Assembly: GCA_037903355.1 (NCBI GenBank) | Contig: JBAJFE010000032.1 | Location: 310,001-374,000, forward strand | DNA: 64,000 nt | Direction of reading: 5' to 3' | Source: Trichuris trichiura | Lineage: Eukaryota; Nematoda; Enoplea; Trichinellida; Trichuridae | Shown here: one piece after another, positions 30,497 through 40,825 of the stretch | Layout: every line of letters starts with the position of its first letter | Numbering within the stretch: the stretch's first letter is position 1 | Notes under the pieces: generated by a model | What the model saw: only the letters and a program-made list of their open reading frames with translations | Database searches by the model: none | What the model was told of the DNA's origin: nothing | Program-made: the position numbers and the translations under genes

Positions 30497-33400
30497 TTAA
30501 ACAGAATTGAAACCCACGTTAAGTTTCAACCGGTTTGGCGCAATGCCCAAAGCAGCTACGTCATCTCTAACGTCGATGCCCAAAGGAACTCTAGAACATG
30601 TTGGATAAATATGAGCAACAGCAACATAGCAGACACGATGTACCTTGCTTGCACCGGATATTCGTCCGGAAAGTCTTGCAATATGTCCCAACCGGCAACA
30701 TATTTCTCAACGCCCAACCTGCAATTAAGTAAACAACAACAATAAAGGTGATAACTGCTAATAAATTGCGGTTATTATGAAAGATTTGCAGGAATTCCTG
30801 AGGTCAGTAAAAAACATAAAATTCATCATAAAGCAAAATTATTCAAGCATCAGTAGGAAACAAAGCAAAGAATGAAGGTTGCTTTAAGCAAGATAAGCAT
30901 AATAAGCATCGACCAATGCGGCTACCCTCAGATGCGCTCATGCGTAAAAAATGAAATTATGATTACTTGAATAAATGCAAACACGAAATGGTTGATGGTT
31001 GTATGCTTTCCCTCGCAGCAATATACAATGATTAGCAGGTAAGACGGAATTCCATTCATAAAAGTGATGAAGGAAATATTACCGTAAGTTGGATATGGCA
31101 TCGAGTAAATTAAATATTTCGCGTCCATAACTGCGGAAAACATTCCTTGAATGATAGGACGAAACTACATTAACAAAGAATTCGAAAGACTGGGTGTCTT
31201 TTAACAAGCTTTGGTTGTTGGTTTGTTGCTTCGGTTGTTAACAAAGAATTGCAGTTAAATACTTGTAAAGAAGAGAAGTAAAGTCTAAATATACGCTGTT
31301 ATACCCTTTCTATTCAAAGCACATTTACGACAATTTGTCATAGCCTTACCAGGCGATCATCACTCCATTATCAGTGCACAGAGATGGCGGTGGCAATAGC
31401 AGCTCGTAACCGTTGCTTTGGCATACATATTCAAAACCTCGTCTGAAATAAGAATTTGAAGCAACACCACCGGATACTACCTGAAAAAGCACAACTTTTC
31501 ATCACAAAATAAAGTTCAATAAAGTTAAGGCATTACAAGTTGCTTCTTGCCGCTAGCAGAGAAGATTGCCTTCTCTTGCAGATAGGCCATAGCTCGAAGC
31601 AGCTTTTTGGCAATGTGCCTGAAGACAGCGTGTTGAAAGCTGGCGCACAGATCTTTCATTTTTGCACTATTTTCTCTAATAAAGCAACCTAAATTTGGTA
31701 AGGCAGTTTTTTCGTACTCGCAAACATATTGTCTCAAGCATACAGCACCTGAGACTAGTTCATGCTTTTCTATGTATCTTACTGCAGTAGAGGCGAGACC
31801 GCTGTAAGAGAAGTTGCAGTCACGTCGACGAATCGGATAAGGAAATTCAAAAGCTAATATATCCCCGTCTTGAGCATAAGTCTCAATCAATTTGCCACCA
31901 CTCATTTCTTCATTTTCTGGTTTGATGTGGCATAGTTGCAGTCTACGCGCGACCTCAAACGGAAAGTTTCTTAAAAAGCAGCGGTAAACAATCATTACCT
32001 TATCGAATGCTTCGCCTGGAGCAATGTCCAGAGTTGAGCCCAAAAGCAGAAAGTCGTCTACAGACTGTACGACGGTTAAAACGCTGTGACCGCCCGACAA
32101 TAGAAGAGCTAAGAAGGGGAACTGAGCATTTCGATTCAGCAGACGAATAACAAATGCATGCGCTGCCATGTGATGGATTGGAATTAGCGGTTTGCTTAAG
32201 GAAATGCGATTCACGAACTTCGCAATGTATTGTATCACATGAACCTACTTGGACAATCGACATAGCTTTACAGCATAGTCAACTCCTACCCTTAAGCAAA
32301 CCGGAAGACCAGGCCTTGTAGTTACGGCAATAGCATCGACGTCCTAAAAACGAAAAGCACTAAAGAACGACCAATATAATTTTCAAGAGTGCACCAAGAT
32401 GGGTTTAATATAATGGTTGCTTAACCGCAGAACGCTTAAGAGCTTCACTCTTATTCAATATTCTTTTAACCAATGGTTAAATTGCGGTTCTATTAATAAC
32501 TGGGAAATGTTCCTTCAATAAGAATATTGGATCTTTTCACTTAGCTGCCCCATGATTACAGAAATGCAGGTACCTTTCCACCAAGCATGGAGCGACGCTG
32601 TTCTGCGCTTGCTGGTCAGTACGCCTGTCATCATACTCTACTTTTAGTTAACGTTAAGCCAAAATATAAGCCCTATGTTTAGGCTTGGGCTTAGGTGAGG
32701 GCATAATGGATAGCCGAAAAATTTACAGTAGGACGGTGGGGCCAACATCCGATTATTGTTGATGTCGAACATGAAGAACATTGAATGCAGAAAGCGCGTA
32801 AAGATCCGTTCGATCTTACTATTGATACGCTGGATCTTCGTTCCATCCATTGACAAAAATGTATTCGTAGGGACACCTTACTTTCATTTTTCATAATGCA
32901 ATGCATACCTGAAGCGTGAGACCGCTTCGCTGAAGGGCATTTTTTACCACCGCGTCAATTTTCAATACATGCTGTGTCTTGGCAAAAACTGGTATCACTC
33001 CGCCAAATCTGGAAAACGTTTATATTTAATCTTCAGATAAGCCTGGCTGAAAGAAAAGTAAGGCCAAATCCCGATTACAAGAGATAACAAAAGTATTGGG
33101 TATCCTCTCTACGCTTCGGCATTGGCATGCATGCTTTGTATTAGCCGAGAAAAATTGACTTTAATAAATGAGACTCAAGTCTTCAAAGAAGTTTCGGGAA
33201 ATCTGACTTGCAAAGCTTAATAATGAAGCACATTAAATCAGAGGAAATGATCAACTAAGTACATTATTAATAATCCAACAATTGGCTGAATAATATTGCG
33301 GAAAGGAAGCCAATATCCTTTGCTATATTGAACGTAGGCTGTTGTCTTCTATTGACACACTGAATTTTCAACAGTACAACCTAAGAGAGTAACGCAATGT

Positions 33401-33866
33401 GACTGCCGATGTCGGAATGAGCTAATTGTAATCACAATACGGATTTTTGAGTCAACCAGAGTAGAAGAATTAGTATGGCGTTTCTTCAAAGCACTATTTT
33501 GTAAAAGCTGAAAAAATTGGAAATAATTAAATACAGTAAACGGAACTCCGCCGCCTGCGAACGTAACGAAGAGCAAGTTAACAAATATCGAAGAAAGAAG
33601 TTTAGTTAATCTAGGTCTTAAGCGCTCTCCTAAAATACAATCTTCGAAAAGACAGACAATTACCTCGTAGAATAGGACTGCTGTGAAAACAAGTCTTCGC
33701 CGAGTATATTTCCCTCCCTATCAACTACAGCTGCGCCTGTATCATCGCAGCTAGTTTCGATACCGAGGACGACAGGACGGCAAAAATGTTGTGAAACACA
33801 TCGAACCTGCAGCGCGTAGGATTTGTGTATTGCTGCAGATAAATATAAACGACTCTTGGCGAGCAT
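30497..33866 (-). CDS. OSGEPL1: Mitochondrial tRNA N6-threonylcarbamoyladenosine synthase (OSGEPL1/Qri7)
   Basis: Eight exons are proposed: 33866-33664, 33008-32909, 32343-32249, 32194-31999, 31953-31537, 31480-31350, 30718-30644 and 30590-30497. They close to 436 residues (human 414). The enzyme transfers threonylcarbamoyl to A37 of ANN-decoding tRNAs in mitochondria. The N-terminus is basic, free of acids and fits a targeting peptide. The Kae1/TsaD fold begins with [18 protein letters not shown]. The metal-binding HHMAAH is near residues 140-145, LLLSGGHS follows, and the [29 protein letters not shown] and [11 protein letters not shown] blocks are in order. The start is the in-frame ATG at 33866, since the frame upstream lacks an ATG. 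The introns are 45-69 bp except intron 1 (655 bp), intron 2 (565 bp, with a dispersed repeat) and intron 6 (631 bp). Confidence 0.93.
32641..32740. repeat. Short dispersed TTAGGC-rich repeat, copy in OSGEPL1 intron 2
   Basis: About 95 bp with roughly 75% identity to 53096-53195. Shared words are TTAAGCC, ATAAGC, TATGTTTA, the TAGGCTTAGG run, ATGG and TACAGTA. It is a likely short interspersed element. The TTAGGC words equal the common nematode telomere unit, which may be chance. Confidence 0.5.
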
Positions 33867-34498
33867 TCGAGCAAACGGAAAGAAAGCCACAGTGCAGCTA
33901 CGCTTAGCAGAAGTAAAACATTTTAAATAAAAATGCGTCACAGCAAATTTGGAATGAATTTCAAAAATGCAGCGTTCTTCACATACTGTAGAAAACGTTA
34001 GTGTAATTAAGATAGCTTAAAATGATACGTTTCCTGCGTTTCAGTGGTTGTTCTTTCTTCTAGCTTAATTGTCTATTGACAAATCTGTTAAAACGACTTG
34101 GGCTTGGAACTTTACAAACAATCTTTTCTGAGGAATATAAGCTACTTTCGCTTGTTGCAGCAGGGCGTACATCTCGTCGTAAAGTTATCTCCTTTTAAAA
34201 CGAACCGTTCATCAGTTTCCGAGGACAAACTTTCACGGCCTCTGATTTGACTCCGCCAGTTTGGCACGCCGAATGCTTTTTATGGAAGGAACTTGTGCGT
34301 ACGCTTTTTAAATAAACCGAGAATGATTTAGAGCAAGGAAGGAAGTATAGATACTTTAAACGCAAATCCTGTTCCATTTTTTGTTAGCACGATGAACTTC
34401 GTTAAAACAGACCTGTTGCTGTTTTACGGATAGTCCTATTGCTCTAAAAAGGGCTAAAGAAGGGCCAGACACGACTGGTCGACTAAACTATAACAATT
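33867..34498. other. No gene recognised
   Basis: Upstream region of OSGEPL1, with short frames only. Confidence 0.35.
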
Positions 34499-34590
34499 CT
34501 TGAAAATGTGGTTTCTTGGTACAGGAGCGTATGTCCTCATATGGAAAAGTTTTATTACGGAGTTTTTCCCGTTTAATGTGATAAATTACT

Positions 34591-34628
34591 CCGGAGCTTT
34601 CGGGTCGACCGAGACCCGTCTTCAGCGG
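34591..34628 (-). ncRNA. Hammerhead ribozyme motif, arm 1
   Basis: Read on the minus strand: CCG, CTGAAGA, stem II CGGGTC/GACCCG with a 6-base loop, GAAA, GC minimal stem III, cleavage triplet CTC, then CGG pairing with CCG as stem I. All conserved core positions are met. Confidence 0.65.
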
Positions 34629-34676
34629 TGGTGAGTTATGGATGTCTACAACATCCATAACATCCGTAACTCACAA

Positions 34677-34714
34677 CCGCTGAAGACGGGTCTCGGTCGA
34701 CCCGAAAGCTCCGG
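34677..34714 (+). ncRNA. Hammerhead ribozyme motif, arm 2
   Basis: The mirror copy on the plus strand: CCG, CTGAAGA, CGGGTC/GACCCG, GAAA, GCTC|CGG. The predicted cleavage site is between 34711 and 34712. In a full transcript the two arms would pair with each other, which may mask or favour the ribozyme fold. Confidence 0.65.
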
Positions 34715-35097
34715 AGTAATTTATCACATTAAACGGGAAAAACTCCGTAATAAAACTTTTTCATATGAAGAACTATAACAATTTTCTTAATTGCTGCTAA
34801 CCTACCTACTTTCAAGATTTGGCCTAATCAGAATGGCAAACCCTAAGCCTACATGGAATAAAATCTCATTGGCATCCTTCGCTTGCCTAAGAGTTGTTGA
34901 AAACGATAGCTTCAGTGGCCGTCGCTGAATATGAGGTTCTTCTACCCCTGAGTTATGCATGACCAGTTGTTACTCACTTAACATTGAGCGTATCGACAAA
35001 AGGGAATGTATTTTTGCTCTTGTATTAAGTGCGCATCTTTCAAGGATCGTTACTTCATTGCCAAGTTATTACCCTTGGAGTGGGACTGAAAAAGCTA

Positions 35098-35169
35098 AGG
35101 TTCCACCGAGATTCGAACTCGGATTGCTGGATTCAGAGTCCAGAGTGCTAGCCGTTACACCATGGAACC
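35098..35169 (-). tRNA. tRNA-Gln (anticodon CTG)
   Basis: Identical to the gene at 25.7 kb except in the acceptor, where GGTTCCA pairs perfectly with TGGAACC. Anticodon loop CTCTGAA, intact A and B boxes. No intron. Confidence 0.96.
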
Positions 35170-35839
35170 GTGCGAGCATCAGGCTCTATTTTTTGTATTT
35201 GAGTAAAACTGAAAATCAATTCCCTAGAAGGATTGTGTTTATGCAGTTAGTATTTGACTTCCTCCCTCATTAAGGCTTAAGTTTGTTTTCGTGATGGCTC
35301 AGGGCGTATGATAACAGGTATGCAGGTTTTACTCAAAACTCGCTAGTTACGTTAGAGTCGTTTCATTCCTGCGAAGTTTCACGATAAGTGTGAACCTATT
35401 CTCAGCATCTTAGCCTAATGAAGCTGTTTAATGCATGCTAACATATTATGAAATATAATGTGAAACTCAACAATTTACATGCATAATTTACGCTCTGATT
35501 GTAGAATAACGGTTGTCCAAGCAACGCGACGTCCGCGGCAGCTAAAGATCGTGTCCGGATGAGTATACGCAGGTAAACTATTCACACAGTTCCCTTATAA
35601 AAAGAGAAAAGCGATCATACACTACATTAAAAGTGCTAAAATCACTTAATGCAGGCTAGGTATAATAAATAGATTCTGTTTTTGACTTAAAGTATTGCCA
35701 ATTCACGATGGGTTGGCCGGAGAGTATACTCTGAAGCAAACCAGCGATATTGTGATGTTGTTCGGAGCACCCCAACTTGACTTAACCAGCTTATCCCTTC
35801 GCTGACTTTACATCAAATCAAGCTGGCCTAGAAGCAATT
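35170..35839. other. No gene recognised
   Basis: Short frames only. Confidence 0.35.
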
Positions 35840-36656
35840 GATCCTGCTGGCATATATGCAACCACGTATACGGCTTGCCTGGTGTAAATTCAGTATACGT
35901 GGTACATAGAAGATATGTGTAGTAACTAAAGACGCGGAACGTAGATATACCATATACAACATGCATGCAGTACATGCTGCTTACACGTGTGATATTCTCT
36001 GCTCTCCAGGTTTTCTACAACAAAGGCGTAATAAAGAGGTTTTATGTTGTATACATGTGAGGCATTCGTGAAATACGCCGCATCCATGTAGTGTACTTTG
36101 CGTTTAAGGAGAATACCTGCAAAGCCCCCAGTTTCTATGGTACGCTTGTGGTATACGTGCTGTATGTACTTGCATGCGAGGCATATTTATGTCATGTGTG
36201 GTTTCTAGATGATGCACATTGCTTACAGCTAGAATAGCAACGGCATAAGGCACAAATGTAGTATCAATGGAGCACATGACTGCATGCATGGGATATTCAT
36301 TGAATTTATGACGTGTGCATGGTATAAGTTGGATATAAAAAAGGTATGTGTATCTATCCTTTCCACGGCGTACGTGTCGTATCTGTGTTGCATATACTTG
36401 CGTAGAGAGAATATTTAGCGCAATTATGGCATACAAGCGGCATATATTGCTTGTAAATAGGATATTTTTGATAAACAAGATCTGCAGATATACATACGTT
36501 CAGTATCTGCGGCATATATATTTGCCTACAGGACATATTAATGCTGCCTATGGTAGGCAAGTGGTATAAAGTGCTTTTAAATAGGATATCTGTAATTTCT
36601 TGGATCTCCAGGCACACGGGGTAACGTCTATGGTGCACTTTGTTGCACGAAGCAAG
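35840..36656. repeat. Diverged satellite, unit about 110-120 bp
   Basis: Recurring blocks such as TTGCATGCGAGGCATATTTATG, TGCATGCATGGGATATTCATTG, TTGCGTAGAGAGAATATTTAG and TTTGCCTACAGGACATATTAATG begin near 36170, 36280, 36398 and 36519. Each is followed by GTATACG/GGCATAT words. The units are heavily diverged. The same repeat resumes at 37866 beyond an inserted element. Frames inside it are not genes. Confidence 0.65.
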
Positions 36657-36658
36657 TA

Positions 36659-37863
36659 CAGGTGGCCCTCGTTATTCGCAGTTAATTCGTCCAACATTTT
36701 GAGCATCTAACCGCATAAAGTTGAATTCCGCGTTATATAGGCTACCCTATGAAAAAGGCTAAATAGCTTGTATTCTAGCTGTGTATTTCGTCTTGTCCGC
36801 TTGAATTCTTTCCGGAACGGATTATCATACCTAGTGATCCTTCGAAGCTTGGTACTACGGAATCTAGCTACGTGATAATGACATCAATGTGACTGCGCTT
36901 GTCCAATCGGGTTAGCCATGAGAGTCCAGGTTATTAGATACATTAAAGGATGAAAGTAAGATACACTTTCTTTGAACGCCTGGGAATCACCTTGCTTTAA
37001 TGAGCTAAGCAATGTACTGGTGCGCGGAATGGGTATAGTGCAGGAGAAATATAAAACACAGAGGCGCACTTACACAGAAATAGTGAACATCACACAGAAC
37101 ACATCCAAATAGAGCAAAACGTTTACGTCAGAAACGTTTAGAGCATCATGAATCAATTTACCCATTTTTTGTAGATGGGCGCAGATCTCCTGGAGAACGC
37201 CCAGTCTTCAAGTTTCTTGAACTTGTTGGTAGCAAAGCTTCTCGCCTTAAACTTTTAGTCTTCGCAGCTGCCGGAGCTTTGTTTAAAAACATTGTTATAG
37301 GGAGCTGTACCTGCCTTCACTTCGCTTGATCAGGTAAGTCTTGTAGCGGCTTCAACGAAGCCGTTATTCTTCGTGTAACCATGATGCCACGTTCCATGGA
37401 TGGATTGTATTTAGCAATCAAATCCTTTAGGACCTGAGCTTGCCGGAAAATACTGGCAAGCTTTTGCAGCATCTAATGCGAGGGTATCTGAGCGTCTGTA
37501 TCTTCCATAACGTTGTCGTCACTGCCCGTAGGTGATTGCATCAGTTCCTCAAGTTCCTAATTGGTGAACGGTTCTCCATAATCTTCTATGTGCTCCCTGA
37601 TATCGTCTTCTATCATGTAGGCAAAACCCTCACCTCCCAACTCTTTGGCAATATTCACTATGTCCATGACCTCCTCATCGATAACCCCTAAGTCCGCTCA
37701 TTCAGTGACCGTCTCCCCACAAACGCTTCCAGCAACCACTGACTGTTCTAGGCTCTATCTCATGTACTGCCGTGTAAAAGATGACGTCACTATCTCACGC
37801 CAGACGAACCGCGTTGTATAGAACCTCGCAGATAACGAGGCCGCGTATAATGAGGGCCACCTG
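36659..37863 (-). mobile_element. pogo/Tigger-like element, deleted and inactive
   Basis: The ends are CAGGTGGCCCTCGTTATTCGC and, in reverse complement, CAGGTGGCCCTCATTATACGC, with a TA duplication on each side (36657-36658, 37864-37865). On the minus strand the interior reads as a broken C-terminal part of a Tigger/pogo transposase with an acidic tail (EELEELMQS-type and QLPITMFL-type segments) and stops. The N-terminal and catalytic parts are missing. It is inserted inside the satellite. Confidence 0.8.
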
Positions 37864-37865
37864 TA

Positions 37866-38010
37866 TGTATGCTGTCAACAGCATACGGTTAGCATACATT
37901 GTTTATAAAAAAGATATTTGCAACATCTAGTGTCTCTAAGGTACCCATTCAGTATACCATGCGCATTTCATATATTCTGTGAATATATCTTGCAGGGATG
38001 TGCCTATACC
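37866..38010. repeat. Diverged satellite, continuation
   Basis: The same kind of unit as 35840-36656 (GCATAC, GATATTTGCAACATC, CAGTATACCATGCGCATTTC, GGGATGTGCCTATACC), separated from it only by the pogo-like element. Confidence 0.5.
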
Positions 38011-38599
38011 ATAAATACTGCATGTGCGGTTGGAGGGAGACTGTTTTAAAAGTATAATTCTTTGTGAACACGACATAAACAACACAGAGTTCTAATATTA
38101 GGTTGCAGCTGTCAAAGTCGCAGTTTTTCCAGTAGGACGGTTTGAGTTACCCTTACTGACGACTAGGTGTTGTTTTCTTATTGCTTGCTGTCCTTTTTAA
38201 ACGGGAAATACTGTTTTTCTGGTTGTGCGTTTTCATTGACGTTGCACTCTTAGTCACAAATTTAAAGCTCTTTTTAAAAATTCGCAAAACATTTGTTTCC
38301 GGTGGTTTTTAGCCGATAAGTTCAGTCACAAGCTTTCTGCAGCAGAAGCTTAGTGCAGCGTGGTTGAAGTTTAGCATGAACAAGTCCCTGCGGAACGCAC
38401 AGTACACTTTTGGTTTTATTACGCAAAATACGCGCATGGAAGAAAGGTGTGGTGGGTTCCGGAAGCCCATGCTAGAAAACAAACTGCTAACGGAAAAGGT
38501 GAAACATGAGCCTGTTACGCCTATTCATTCTCTGCCTATTCCCTGCAATGCAAGTGAATAGGCAGAGAGGCTAAGGCTGCATTACTCCATGGTCAGCCA
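38011..38599. other. No gene recognised
   Basis: Short frames. 38521-38573 has a small hairpin of GCCTATTCATTCTCTGCC type. Confidence 0.3.
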
Positions 38600-39298
38600 G
38601 CATTTTGCTCAAACTGTGTAGTCAAAGAAGTAGCCAGCATTGATTCCACGCGAACTGATAGAAGCATTCAGAAAGAAAAAAAGGTTGCCGCATGCCTCAG
38701 CCAGCGGAAAGACCTTTCTTAGATGGAAACATTATGTGTGATGAAAAATGTTGTCTCTAGGATAACAGGAAGCAGAAAGCGCGGTGGAGCCTATGTCATT
38801 CCCTAAACTGAGTCTTCACCATAGAAAAGTGCTGATGTCTGCATGGTCGTGCGTCAGCAGAGTCATGCACTGTACATTTTAAATCCTGGTGAGACGATCA
38901 CAGCGTTGTCTATTGTCATGAACTGATGGTTAAGACGAAAAAGCTGCAAAGTTTCTGGCCAACAGCCAGCGTTGGCTAATCAGAAAGAACCACACCTCTT
39001 TCATGATAACGTTCAACCACACACAGCAGATAAAATCTAACAAGAACTGGAAGAACTAAGCACGAAGCTCATCCTACATCCACCTTACTTAGCAGACCTG
39101 TCGCTTACCGACTACCATCTTTTCAGGCTCTTGAATTACATACGCGCCAGAAAGCACACCAGGATACTAAGTTGTTCAAAAATGATTTTTGTGAATTTTT
39201 GAACCTCTGTGACCAAGCACTTTAATCCATCAGCATAAACTCTTTAATAGAAGGTTGGAAGGAGTGCTTTCTTTCGACTGGTTCCTTTTTGAATTAAT
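38600..39298 (+). pseudogene. mariner transposase fossil
   Basis: Broken frames carry, in order, DEKCCL-DNRKQK, LNPGETITA, QPALAN-KEPHLFHDN, QPHTADK and PPYLADLSLTDYHLF. These are the mariner signature blocks with the second and third catalytic Asp (DN and the D of LTDYHLF). Several stops and frameshifts are present. Terminal repeats were not found, and the 5' part of the gene is missing or unrecognisable. Confidence 0.82.
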
Positions 39299-39309
39299 AA
39301 ACTTAACGC

Positions 39310-39603
39310 TTTTTAGAAAACTGGATGTCTTGTAACAGGCTTTTTTGATTTTAAAGTTGATCTTCAGTTCACGGCTTCAGCCTGTTTTTGCCGTATCGGC
39401 AAGTAAACTTCAAAATGACCTACCAGCGAATGGATGAGCAAATTGTTAGAAAGTAATACAGTAATACAGAACTGTATCAGTCGTTCTGCATCACTCTGAC
39501 AATTTTCTCATCCATTCGCTGATAGGGCATTTTGAAGATGCCCTATCAGCGAGTGCAGGTATAGCAAAAATAGGCCAAAGCCGTGAACTGAAGTGCAGCC
39601 ACA
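39310..39603 (-). mobile_element. Fold-back element (294 bp), second subfamily
   Basis: Flanked by the 11-bp duplication AAACTTAACGC (39299-39309 and 39604-39614). Arms of about 100 bp pair with each other: TTCAGTTCACGGCTT with AAGCCGTGAACTGAA, and ACCAGCGAATGGATGAG with CTCATCCATTCGCTGAT. The left tail GGATGTCTTGTAACAGG matches the tail at 54.84 kb. No complete hammerhead was seen. Confidence 0.8.
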
Positions 39604-40050
39604 AAACTTAACGCCTGTTTTAAATGTATATGTTAAAACTTTATGCGAAAAAATGTAACTTTGATTGCATCAGCCTAATACCTAACGCTGATGTATTAAT
39701 GTTTCACAAATGTATGATGACTTTTAGCTGCACCAAGTTGTTTGTGTGGTTTGTCCAGTTAGACTTAGTTGAAATAAAGGAAAACATGTCAGCTCAGATG
39801 ACTTTGGTTCGTAGAAAGCTGAATAGAACTTCTTAACAAAGTGAGCTGCTCATTGAAAGTTAAGCTAACCTGCCTATCATTGAGGCTCATAGCTTCCTTT
39901 TAGCTTACTGAAGCAGCAAACGATTGGTGAGTACATAGTTAGCACGAACAATCGATAGTCACTGGCGCTACCTGTTTCCCATCGCTTCTTGTTGACATTA
40001 CAATGACGTGACAGTGAAACGATCAGTTTGACTCGCTGGTTGAATTTAAA

Positions 40051-40167
40051 ATGCGGCAGCACGTGGAAGCATTGCTGCTGCTGGTCCTTATCTGTTGCTG
40101 TGCTCGTTGTTCCGTTATCAGCATGGCATCACGCGCGGCTAAAAAGTTCAGATCGGAGAAACAATGA
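40051..40167 (+). CDS. Putative small secreted peptide (38 residues)
   Basis: The ATG opens a strong signal-peptide-like start (EALLLLVLICCCARC), then a short basic tail with a KK pair, then a stop. It could be a real short peptide or the first exon of a longer spliced gene. It is convergent with the gene at 40264-40825. There is no homology support. Confidence 0.3.
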   Translation: MRQHVEALLLLVLICCCARCSVISMASRAAKKFRSEKQ

Positions 40168-40263
40168 GATGATCATGTCAGCAGCTGAAGATAGTAACGA
40201 CACGGATGCCTAACGTTTATTGTCGCTACAAGAAACGAAAGAGTTGATGCTGTTCACGAAAAC

Positions 40264-40825
40264 CTATGCGCGTTGGGGTCCTGTGGGTCCATATTCAATT
40301 TGGGATAGCCATGCCGCTTGCTCAAACTCGATGTAAAGTAGGGCAATGTCTAATTCGTCCGCAAATTCTTGCACTTCTTCAATTCTGTGTAAATAAAGTT
40401 CCGCACTCCTCAACATAGTGATCGCATTTGTAACAACGATTAAGTTGTCTACCGACATGCGGTTTTTGACATGCCTGGGTGCAGGCAAGGTCTACAACTT
40501 CAAATAAAGTTTTTTTCAGAAAATGACATATCCATTGTACACTGACCACGTTTTCTCTGACCAACTTTAAGCCTCGCTTTGCTTGATAGGATACAGCCGC
40601 AAAAGCCATCATTACATGAGTTTGTAGCATGAATAACGGGATATCATCAAGAATACCGCTTAAGAACGTTAGGTCATAAGAAGCCTTTTCAATTCTGTCA
40701 ACGATGTTTCGTGAAATTGCAGACTGAACTAGCTTATCGTCTGCGAAGCAACATCTTTTGAGCTCTTCTAGTGAAAGATTCTCGTAGAAAGAGTCGACTT
40801 GAATTGAAACGTCTCTGTTGTTCAT
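40264..40825 (-). CDS. Lineage-specific helical protein, family member A
   Basis: Two exons (40825-40547 and 40491-40264) with a 55-bp intron give 168 residues. No known domain was recognised. There is no signal peptide, and the sequence is mostly helix with Leu/Ile heptads. It shares with the gene at 53.4-53.9 kb the VQxAI(A/S)RNI block near residue 35, an acidic/hydrophobic first exon, the intron position and phase (0), and a second exon starting with a basic stretch and (L/V)xVxxxIxML. The donor (GTG|GTCAGT) is weaker than in the sister gene. It is probably cytosolic, function unknown. Confidence 0.6.

Larger units (their letters stand above)
34499..34770 (-). mobile_element. Ribozyme-bearing fold-back element (272 bp)
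   Basis: Flanked by the 13-bp duplication AACTATAACAATT (34486-34498 and 34771-34783). A short single-copy tail (34499-34537, with TTTCTTGGTAC) precedes a 230-bp palindrome running from CATATG at 34538 to CATATG at 34767. Each arm holds one hammerhead motif, on opposite strands. Orientation was assigned by the tail, which on the minus strand reads like the GGTCCCGTACCAAGAA tail of sister copies. Confidence 0.9.

Noticed and set aside
30476..30745. 89-codon plus-strand ORF
   Set aside because: It is antisense to the last two exons and intron of OSGEPL1.
34538..34767. CRISPR-like or terminator reading of the palindromes
   Set aside because: No repeat-spacer array and a eukaryotic context. The target duplications and ribozyme core explain the structure better.
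36104..36638. Overlapping ORFs in several frames
   Set aside because: Spurious frames in the satellite array.
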